Positions 1-6,060 of a DNA stretch of 8,594 bases are shown here, piece after piece (the first letter of the stretch is position 1; each line of letters opens with the position of its first letter). Source of the stretch: a bacterium (lineage in GTDB: Bacteria; Actinomycetota; Actinomycetes; Actinomycetales; Actinomycetaceae); contig JAUNRP010000082.1 in NCBI GenBank assembly GCA_030544165.1, forward strand, positions 1 to 8,594, in the 5' to 3' direction. The notes beneath the pieces were generated by a model, which saw nothing but the letters and a program-made list of their open reading frames with translations, had not been told where the DNA came from and made no database searches. Both the position numbers and the translations under genes were made by a program.

Positions 1-1
1 G

Positions 2-970
2 GTGGCCGCCCAGCACGCCCGCCGCTACCGCGATGCCGGAATCACCCACGTCTACGATCTCGGCTGCGGCCTCGGCATCGACTCCATCGCGCTGGCGGCC
101 CTCGGACTGTTCGTCACCGCCGTCGAGGCGGACGAGGCGACGGCGGCCCTCGCCACCTACAACCTCCGCACCTTCCCGGACGCAACCGTGGTCCACGGTG
201 ACGCGCTCGAGGTGGCGAGCTCCGTCGTCGGGCCCGACGACGGCGCGTACGCCGATCCTGCCCGCCGCACCGGGGCGGGGCGCACCTTTGACCCGGCCGC
301 GTACTCGCCTCCCCTGGACGCGGTGCTCGCCATCCGCGAACGCACACCGGCGCTCGGCGTGAAGGTGGCGCCGGGGATCGGGTACGAGCACCTCCCGGCG
401 GACGCGCACGCCCAGTGGGTCTCGGTGGGAGGGGACGTGGTGGAGGCAGGGCTGTGGTTCGGCCCCCTCTCCCCCGGCGGGCCCGGCAGGTCCGCCCTGG
501 TGATCGGGCCCCACGGCCACGCGGAACTCGCCGTCACCGCCAACCCCCGCGAGCCCGCCGCGGCCGCGCCACTCATCCCTGAGGGCTGGCCCGGCAGCTA
601 CCTGGTGGAGCCGGACGGCGCCGTGATCCGCGCAGGCGGCGTGGCGGCGTTGGCCGCCGCAATCCAAGGCGCGATCCTCTCCGAGGGCATCGCCTACCTC
701 GCCACCAACGAGCCCTACGTCGGCCCGTTCGGGGAGACGTTCGAGATCGAGGAGATCATCCCGTACTCCAAGGCGCGGCTCTCCGCGTGGTGCCGCACCA
801 ACGATATCGGGGCGCTCGAGATCAAGAAGCGCGGCGTGGACGTGGTGCCGGACCAGCTCCGGAAGTCCCTCAAGCTCCACGGCACCGCCTCCGCCACGGT
901 GGTCATTACACGGATTCACGGCAGCCACGTGGCCCTTGCTGTTCGCCGGATGCGCTCCCACCCGTCATGA
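2..970 (+). CDS. Class I SAM-dependent methyltransferase with THUMP-like C-terminal domain (5' truncated by window edge)
   Basis: The reading frame is open from the first bases of the window, so the GTG at position 2 is probably an internal Val and the N-terminus lies outside. The 322 visible residues contain a Rossmann methyltransferase core. Motif I is DLGCGLGIDS (about residues 19-28), an acidic end of strand 2 lies in AVEAD (E42), GD follows at 66-67, and the motif IV-like YADPARR sits at 83-89. From about residue 232 to the end the sequence matches the THUMP-like domain that ends many actinobacterial methyltransferases, including the LEIKKRG segment near residues 272-278. Such proteins are predicted RNA methyltransferases; the substrate is not known to me and is not shown by the sequence. 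The stop TGA lies 7 bp before the ligase start, so the two genes are probably cotranscribed. Family identity is fairly sure, function is not. Confidence 0.85.
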   Translation: MAAQHARRYRDAGITHVYDLGCGLGIDSIALAALGLFVTAVEADEATAALATYNLRTFPDATVVHGDALEVASSVVGPDDGAYADPARRTGAGRTFDPAAYSPPLDAVLAIRERTPALGVKVAPGIGYEHLPADAHAQWVSVGGDVVEAGLWFGPLSPGGPGRSALVIGPHGHAELAVTANPREPAAAAPLIPEGWPGSYLVEPDGAVIRAGGVAALAAAIQGAILSEGIAYLATNEPYVGPFGETFEIEEIIPYSKARLSAWCRTNDIGALEIKKRGVDVVPDQLRKSLKLHGTASATVVITRIHGSHVALAVRRMRSHPS

Positions 971-977
971 TTGGGGG

Positions 978-2114
978 GTGACGCTACCCTTCGCCAAGTC
1001 CGAGCGCTCCACCGTTGGCGTGGAGTGGGAGCTCCAGCTCGTGGACGAGGACTCGCTCGATCTGCGCCAGTGCGCCTCCAAGGTGCTCCAGCGCCTCGAG
1101 CGGGTGCGGGGGGAGGCACACCCGAACATCCACCACGAACTCCTCCTCAACACGATCGAGCTGGTCTCGAACCCGGCCACCACCATCCTGGGCGCGATCG
1201 CGGACATCGAGCAGTCGATCGAGGACGTGGCCCCCATCCTCTCCGAGCTCGGCGTGGTGCTCGCCACCGCCGGCACCCACCCGTTCGCGAACCCGCTCTA
1301 CCAGCGGGTGACCAACAAGGAGCGCTATGCGCGGCTCGTGGACCGCACCCGCTACTGGGGCCAGCAGATGCTCCTGTTCGGCATGCACGTGCACGTGGGG
1401 ATCGAGTCCCGGGACAAGGTGCTCCCGATCCTGAACGCGCTGCTGACCCGGCACGCCCACATCCAGGCCCTCGCCTCCTCCTCCCCGTTCTGGTCCAACC
1501 GCTCCACGGGGTATGCCTCCAACCGGGCCATGATGTTCCAGCAGCTCCCCACCGCGGGCCTCCCCCACCACTTCGACACCTGGGAGCAGCTCGAGGGCTA
1601 CACCCAGGACATGTTGCACACCGGCGTGATCGATGACTTCTCCGAGGTCCGCTGGGACATCCGCCCCTCCCCCCGCCTCGGCACCATCGAGGTCCGCGTC
1701 TGTGACGCCCCCACCAACGTCTCCGAGCTCAAGTCCCTGGCCGCCCTCATCCACTGCATGGTGGAGCACTACTCCCGCCGCCTCGATTCCGGGGAGGAGC
1801 TCCCCTCCATGCCGCAGTGGTTCCTCTCCGAGAACAAGTGGCGCAGCGCCCGCTACGGCATGGACGCCATCCTCATCCTGGATGCGGCGGGAAATGAGGA
1901 GCTCATCACTGAGACCGTGCCCCGCGAGCTGGAGATGCTCGCCCCCGTGGCCCGGGACCTCGGCTGCGAGAAGGAGCTCGCGGACATCCACCTCATCGTG
2001 GAGCGCGGCGCCGCCTACCAGCGCCAGCACCGCATCTGGGAGAAGAGCGGGCGCCACATGGAGTCCGTGGTGCGCCTGATGGTGGACGAGTTCAAGCTGG
2101 GCCGCCCCATCTAG
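978..2114 (+). CDS. GCS2/YbdK-family glutamate-cysteine ligase (carboxylate-amine ligase)
   Basis: This 378-aa protein matches the usual length (about 370-380) of the ATP-dependent carboxylate-amine ligase family typified by E. coli YbdK, which has weak gamma-glutamylcysteine ligase activity. Visible signatures are VGVEWELQLVD near the N-terminus (residues 13-23), GTHPF, the metal-site-like MHVHVG, SSPFWSNRSTG and RWDIRPSPRLGTIEVRV. I chose the GTG at 978 because VGVEWELQLVD normally begins about 10 residues into the protein; the earlier in-frame TTG at 936 would overlap the upstream gene and add 14 residues unlike the family. No good Shine-Dalgarno sequence precedes 978: the only purines are a G run directly against the start. 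Most actinomycetes make mycothiol and not glutathione, so the physiological product is uncertain. Confidence 0.88.
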   Translation: MTLPFAKSERSTVGVEWELQLVDEDSLDLRQCASKVLQRLERVRGEAHPNIHHELLLNTIELVSNPATTILGAIADIEQSIEDVAPILSELGVVLATAGTHPFANPLYQRVTNKERYARLVDRTRYWGQQMLLFGMHVHVGIESRDKVLPILNALLTRHAHIQALASSSPFWSNRSTGYASNRAMMFQQLPTAGLPHHFDTWEQLEGYTQDMLHTGVIDDFSEVRWDIRPSPRLGTIEVRVCDAPTNVSELKSLAALIHCMVEHYSRRLDSGEELPSMPQWFLSENKWRSARYGMDAILILDAAGNEELITETVPRELEMLAPVARDLGCEKELADIHLIVERGAAYQRQHRIWEKSGRHMESVVRLMVDEFKLGRPI

Positions 2115-2117
2115 GGG

Positions 2118-2166
2118 TCCCTTCCCCCCGCCCCTCCCCTTCCAGCGCCCTCTCGTCCTCTCTCCC
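2118..2166 (+). terminator. C-rich, G-poor tract, candidate Rho-dependent terminator region after the ligase gene
   Basis: These 49 bases begin 4 bp after the ligase stop and contain 32 C, 12 T, 4 G and 1 A. A long C-over-G bubble in the transcript is the known hallmark of Rho loading sites. The tract lies between convergent genes, where termination of the + strand transcript is needed. No strong hairpin with a U tract occurs in the 70-bp gap. The composition is seen directly; the role is inferred. Confidence 0.3.
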
Positions 2167-2184
2167 GACGACGGGGAGTCACCT

Positions 2185-3228
2185 TCACGCGATCGCGCGG
2201 CTGAGGTCCATGCTCGAGTCGTTGCCGAAGTCCAGGGGGCTGGGGGCGAGGCCCGCCCGCAGGCACGCGGAGCCGAGTGCCGCGATCATGGCCCCGTTGT
2301 CCGTGCAGTACCGGATCGGCGGGATGCGCACGGTGATGCCGTACTCCTCCGCCCGCTCCGCGGCCAGCTCGCGCAGGCGGGAGTTGGCCGAGAAACCGCC
2401 TCCGATCACGAGCGTGTCCGCGCCGTGGTGGGCGGCGGCGTCCAGCGCCTTGCGGGTGAGCACATCGTTGACGGCCTCCGAGAAGGACGCGGCGATGTCC
2501 TCCACCGGCAGCGGCTCGCCCCGGGCCTCGAGGGACTCCACGTACCGGGCCACGGCGGTCTTCAACCCGGAGAAGGAGAAGTCGTAGCGGTACCTCTCGG
2601 GGTCCTTGACGTTCTTCAGGCCGCGCGGGAACGCGATGGCCTCCGGGTTGCCGATCCGGGCCAACCGATCGATGTGGGGGCCGCCGGGGTAGGGCAGGCC
2701 GAGGAGGCGGCCCACCTTGTCGAACGCCTCGCCGGCCGCGTCGTCGAGAGTGGAGCCGAGCTCCCGCACCCCGGTGGCGATGTCCGTGACGGAGAGCAGG
2801 CTCGAGTGGCCTCCGGAGACCACGAGGGCGATGAACCTCTCCGGGAATGGGCCGTTGACCAGTTCGTCCACCGCCACGTGTCCGATCACGTGGTTCACCC
2901 CATAGATCGGTTTCCCGGTGGCCACCGCCAGGGCCTTGGCCCCGGCCGTCCCCACGGTGAGGGGGCCGATCAGGCCCGGGCCGGCCGCCACCGCGATCGC
3001 GTCCACGTCCGCGAGTTCCACGCCCGCCGCACCGAGCGCGGCCTCCAGGGTGGGGAGGAAGGATTCCAGGTGCGCGCGGGAGGCGATCTCCGGGATGATG
3101 CCGCCGAACCGCTCGTGGGCGTCCATGCTCGTGGCCGTGACGTCCGCGAGGAGCTCGCGGCCGCGCACCAGCGCGAAACCCGTCTCATCGCATGTGGATT
3201 CGATCCCGAGGACCAGCGGCTCACTCAC
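2185..3228 (-). CDS. tsaD: tRNA N6-adenosine threonylcarbamoyltransferase TsaD
   Basis: TsaD (Kae1/YgjD/Gcp) transfers the threonylcarbamoyl group from threonylcarbamoyl-AMP to A37 of ANN-decoding tRNAs, working with TsaB and TsaE in bacteria. The 347-aa length fits the family. Landmarks are GIESTCDETG (residues 8-17), the metal-binding pair H113 and H117 in NHVIGHV, LVVSGGHSSLL, GEAFDKVGRLLGLPYPGGP, IGGGFSANSRLR, and the metal ligand D310 in CTDNGAM. The start is GTG at 3228, directly before the conserved N-terminal beta strand. No Shine-Dalgarno sequence precedes it; instead TACACT lies 7 nt upstream, which suits a leaderless transcript. tsaB, tsaE and rimI, its common actinobacterial neighbours, are not adjacent here: a WXG-type cassette lies 22 bp upstream. 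Identity is near certain. Confidence 0.97.
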   Translation of the reverse strand: MSEPLVLGIESTCDETGFALVRGRELLADVTATSMDAHERFGGIIPEIASRAHLESFLPTLEAALGAAGVELADVDAIAVAAGPGLIGPLTVGTAGAKALAVATGKPIYGVNHVIGHVAVDELVNGPFPERFIALVVSGGHSSLLSVTDIATGVRELGSTLDDAAGEAFDKVGRLLGLPYPGGPHIDRLARIGNPEAIAFPRGLKNVKDPERYRYDFSFSGLKTAVARYVESLEARGEPLPVEDIAASFSEAVNDVLTRKALDAAAHHGADTLVIGGGFSANSRLRELAAERAEEYGITVRIPPIRYCTDNGAMIAALGSACLRAGLAPSPLDFGNDSSMDLSRAIA

Positions 3229-3241
3229 GGGGTCAAGTGTA
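3229..3241 (-). promoter_or_regulatory. Candidate -10 element (TACACT) for leaderless tsaD transcription
   Basis: On the - strand TACACT (3241 to 3236) fits the actinobacterial TANNNT -10 pattern. Seven bases separate it from the GTG at 3228, which places the expected transcription start on the first base of the start codon. There is no ribosome binding site in the 22-bp gap, which agrees with a leaderless message. No convincing -35 element is seen, which is common for such promoters. The element could also be chance. Confidence 0.4.
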
Positions 3242-3250
3242 TTGCGGCGC

Positions 3251-4549
3251 TCAGCCCACCCTGGCGAGCCTGCCGTAGAGCGTGGCCTGGATGACCTCCT
3301 CCAGCGTATCGAGCACGTGCCGGCCGGAGGCCGCCCGGTACGTCAGGTGCTCCTGGCTGGGGGTGATCAGGTAGTGGCCCATGCGTCCGGCGTTCAGGTA
3401 GCCGAACGGCCCCACTCCGGTCTCGGGACCGGAGGCGAGGATGTCCCACGTGGTCCACTCCTGGTCCCAGACGGCCTGGAGTGCGGCATCCGCCCCCTCG
3501 GGGGCACTCTCCCGCTCGGCCAGCAGCTCGGCCGGGAAGGAGTCCGGGCTCACGGGGAAGCTCCAGGCGGGCTGGAGGCCCACCCACTTCGCGATCAGGG
3601 TGGAGAGATCGGAGACGGGCGCCAGCATGATGTTGGCGTACTCGTCCGAGGGCGCCCCCGCCTCGGGATCGCCATGGGTGGAGATCAGCACGGCTCCGGT
3701 GAAGATCCACGCCTGCAGGATCCCCTGGTGGTCTCCGCGGGATCGCGTGAGGCGGAAGGTGGCGTTGGGGGATTCGAAGAACGCCACGAACGCCACGCCG
3801 TCGTCCGTGAGCGAGGTCCCCTCCATCAGTCCGAGTTCCCCGAGCTCCGCCAGTTCGGTGGCGAGCCCCTCCTCCATGAGGGAGCCCACCTCGAGGCCCT
3901 CGGCCATGTCCGCGAGCAGCTTCACGGAAGCCCCCCGAATCCACTGGCCCTCCTCGTAGGGGAAGGGCTGGAGCTCGGTCAGGCCGTGGATACGCTCGAG
4001 TTCGGTGCCGGCGAGTTCGCTGGCGAGTTCGTCCCGCGCAGTCTCCGGGATGGGGTTGGACTCCGGGAGCCGGTCCCCCTCGAGGAACCGCAGGGTGTGG
4101 GCGATCTCCGCGAACACGGGCCCGAAGATCCCCCACTGCCCGATCCCGGCCGTGGTGGTCAGTTGGGCGGCCAGGCCGTCTCCCACGAGCAGCCACTCAT
4201 CCACGCGCAGGCGCATCCCGGTGCGTGGGGAGCGGTGCGTGTAGGAGATGGAGCGGCCCTCGCCCGCCACGCCGGAGTCCTCACGCGACGCGGGCGTCCA
4301 GCGCGCCACATCCACGAACACCACGTCCTCGAGTTCCCCCCGGATGGAGTCCATGGCCTTGACCAGGAACTCCGAGATCCCGCCCTCGTACTCGTTCAGG
4401 GTGAGGACCGCGTTGGGGGCGAAGGAGCCCTGCGGGCCGGGGAGGTAGGTGAAGGACTCCACCTCCGGCACGTCGCTCTGTTCGGCAATCCAGTTCTCCG
4501 GCACATCGAAGGCCACCCGGGCGCTGAGTCCCGTCACACGTTGCGTCAT
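3251..4549 (-). CDS. LpqN/Mog1-like plus EspG-like two-domain protein, candidate type VII secretion chaperone
   Basis: This 432-aa protein has no signal peptide, lipobox or membrane segment and should be cytoplasmic. Residues 1 to about 156 resemble the LpqN/DUF1795 (Mog1/PsbP-like) fold: an early FDVPENW (14-20), PNAVLTL (45-51), an RSISYTHR strand (99-106), then RVDEWLL and LTTTAG. After an acidic Pro-rich linker (about 157-195), the rest looks EspG-like: a helical stretch followed by LGLMEGTSLTDDGVAFVAFF (239-258), then strands, an APVSDLSTLIAKWVGL segment, and a C-terminal RMGHYLI...LTYRAASGRHVLDTLEEVI pattern typical of EspG ends. EspG proteins chaperone ESX substrates, and DUF1795 proteins act as effector chaperones in type VI secretion. 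The ATG lies 6 bp after the effector stop, and AGGA overlaps that stop, indicating coupling. The alternatives are an immunity or regulatory protein. The gene is certain; the domain calls come from pattern memory. Confidence 0.6.
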   Translation of the reverse strand: MTQRVTGLSARVAFDVPENWIAEQSDVPEVESFTYLPGPQGSFAPNAVLTLNEYEGGISEFLVKAMDSIRGELEDVVFVDVARWTPASREDSGVAGEGRSISYTHRSPRTGMRLRVDEWLLVGDGLAAQLTTTAGIGQWGIFGPVFAEIAHTLRFLEGDRLPESNPIPETARDELASELAGTELERIHGLTELQPFPYEEGQWIRGASVKLLADMAEGLEVGSLMEEGLATELAELGELGLMEGTSLTDDGVAFVAFFESPNATFRLTRSRGDHQGILQAWIFTGAVLISTHGDPEAGAPSDEYANIMLAPVSDLSTLIAKWVGLQPAWSFPVSPDSFPAELLAERESAPEGADAALQAVWDQEWTTWDILASGPETGVGPFGYLNAGRMGHYLITPSQEHLTYRAASGRHVLDTLEEVIQATLYGRLARVG

Positions 4550-4555
4550 TCCGTC

Positions 4556-6052
4556 CTACCCCCACCCAAAGAGTTTGGTGACCTTGCCGAATCCTGTAAC
4601 AGCCTTGCCCACCCCATCGACAATACTCTTGCCCGCGTCCTTGACGCCCTCCCACGCGGCTTCTCCCACGTTGTCCACGGCCTTGGAGAAGCCCTCGCGG
4701 CGCCAGTCGTTCACGAAACCACCGACGCTCTTTCCGAGCGCTCCGCCGAGTTTCTCCCCGGCAAGGCCGCCGAGGAACCCGCCCACGGCGGCTCCCACAC
4801 CCGGGATGGGAAGGATGGCCTGGCCCAGCGCGGCGCCCGCGGCCCGGCCCACCGCCCCACCCACGAGCTTTCCGCCGGCCTCGAACGTGCCCTCGATCGC
4901 GGCGCCGGTGACCGCCTCCCTGCGGAGCTCGTCGGGCGAGAGGTGGGGCTGCGCCTTGAGGGCCTCGTTGTAGTTGGTCTGGTACGAGTCGTAGTACGTG
5001 ACGCCCACGTCGATCACGGTGAGCGCCTTGTCGGCAAACTTGAAGGCCTTGCTGTCCGTGATCTTCTTGACCTTCTTGCCCGCGTCGTCGAACCAGTTGA
5101 GCACCTTCTCGCCCTTGGGTCCCACATTGAACGGCAGGGCGTAGTTGTGGCTGAAGTTCCACTTGTTGGTAGTCGGGTCGAACGTGCCCCCGACGTCGCT
5201 CCACCCCTTCTGGTTCCACGGGGTGAGTCCCGATCCCCACTTCTTGTCGATCCAGTTGGTGAGGGACTTGGGCTTCAGGAACTTCGGGAGGGCTCCCTTG
5301 ACCGACTGCGCGAAGGAGGGCAGTTCGGAGGAGAACGTGAAGATGAGCTTGCCGCCGTCCGCCTTGCCGAACTTGCCGCCCACATCGATCCAGTGCTTGA
5401 CGAAGTCCCAGGAGGCCTTCGTGTGCTTCGCCCCTGTCTGGAGGGGCGAGGCCCAGTGCTTCCCGGAGCCAGTCTTCTTCGCCTTGCCGATATCGGAGAC
5501 GCACGCCTCCACCATCGTCTTCCACTCACGCTGGGCCCGCGTCAGCCGGGTGATGAGCGCGCTCCGCTTCGCGGCTGTCCGGGTCTCCGTGGGCAGCGGA
5601 GGCTTCGGGTTCTGCGGGAACAGGACGCCGCCGCCGTCGATGTTGAAGTCCACCCGGTTGTGATTCTGGCGCTCCTGGTAGGTGTACTCGTACATGTGGA
5701 GCGCGTTGAACTCCTCCACGTCCGCGATCAGCGGATCGTAGGTGGTGGTCTTGAAGCTGGTGACCGCGTCCGAGAACGTGGTGATCGCCGCCGCCACATC
5801 CTTGACGTTGGAGGAGATGGCCGTGGCCTCGGGCTCCACGTGGGTGGTGACACCCTTGATGAGGGCCGAGTCCCCCGGGAACTTCACGTGGGGGTCCACC
5901 GCCTTCCACAGTTGCTCGGTGTCCTTGTAGGCCTCCATCACCGTGACGGAGTGCTTGTCGATCGCCTTCGCGTCCGTGCCCGCCTGGGTGGCGAACGTCG
6001 GCTCCCTCAGGAAGTCCGAGGGGGTGATGTAGTGGATGTACGTGCCTGCCAT
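4556..6052 (-). CDS. Putative type VII secreted LXG/WXG-like protein with glycine-zipper C-terminus
   Basis: This 498-aa protein has no signal peptide. Residues 1 to about 195 form a mostly helical LXG-like N-terminus ending in RAQREWKTMVEACVSDIGKA, which resembles the end of that domain in putative actinobacterial T7SS-secreted proteins. A YxxxE motif (YKDTE, 42-46) could be a type VII signal. Residues 196-378 are Lys/Trp-rich and carry a repeated W-x-D-V-G-G-x-F unit (221-228 and 284-291). Residues 379-445 are a Gly/Ala-rich hydrophobic glycine zipper containing ILPIPGVGAAVGGFLGGLAG, and an amphipathic helical tail (446-498) follows. No enzymatic toxin domain is evident. The known analogue is Staphylococcus aureus TspA, an LXG toxin whose glycine-zipper end depolarises membranes. 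Start ATG 6052 has GAGGT 5 nt upstream, overlapping the preceding stop. The function is inference; a structural or adhesion role is possible. Confidence 0.6.
   Translation of the reverse strand: MAGTYIHYITPSDFLREPTFATQAGTDAKAIDKHSVTVMEAYKDTEQLWKAVDPHVKFPGDSALIKGVTTHVEPEATAISSNVKDVAAAITTFSDAVTSFKTTTYDPLIADVEEFNALHMYEYTYQERQNHNRVDFNIDGGGVLFPQNPKPPLPTETRTAAKRSALITRLTRAQREWKTMVEACVSDIGKAKKTGSGKHWASPLQTGAKHTKASWDFVKHWIDVGGKFGKADGGKLIFTFSSELPSFAQSVKGALPKFLKPKSLTNWIDKKWGSGLTPWNQKGWSDVGGTFDPTTNKWNFSHNYALPFNVGPKGEKVLNWFDDAGKKVKKITDSKAFKFADKALTVIDVGVTYYDSYQTNYNEALKAQPHLSPDELRREAVTGAAIEGTFEAGGKLVGGAVGRAAGAALGQAILPIPGVGAAVGGFLGGLAGEKLGGALGKSVGGFVNDWRREGFSKAVDNVGEAAWEGVKDAGKSIVDGVGKAVTGFGKVTKLFGWG
4718..4918 (-). 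other. Glycine-zipper segment of the candidate effector (residues 379-445)
   Basis: About 67 residues of Gly/Ala/Val/Leu with Gly repeatedly spaced by three or four residues, broken in the middle by PIPG, form two potential membrane-inserting helices. Known glycine zippers of this kind pack in membranes and occur in pore-forming or depolarising proteins. It is the only strongly hydrophobic part of the protein. It could also be a soluble stalk-like linker, since similar segments precede toxin domains in some polymorphic toxins. Confidence 0.6.
5129..5392 (-). repeat. Degenerate internal duplication (W-x-D-V-G-G-x-F units) in the candidate effector
   Basis: Residues 221-247 read WIDVGGKF, then a strand (KLIFTF), then LPSF. 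Residues 284-308 read WSDVGGTF, then KWNFS, then LPF. The two units share spacing and key aromatic residues. Two further W-x-D sites, W267 (WID) and W320 (WFD), occur in the same stretch. This suggests a small aromatic-rich repeat domain; I do not recognise a named family. Confidence 0.45.
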
Positions 6053-6060
6053 TGCCTACC

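Noticed and set aside
984..2057. A 357-codon open frame on the - strand inside the ligase gene
   Set aside because: It is a complete shadow of the conserved GCS2 ligase, with low-complexity Val/Gly/Glu/His-rich translation and no recognisable domain.
2162..2178. Short hairpin (5-bp stem CTCCC/GGGAG, 7-nt loop) between the convergent genes
   Set aside because: The stem is short, the loop is relatively large and neither strand has a following U tract, so it is not supported as an intrinsic terminator.
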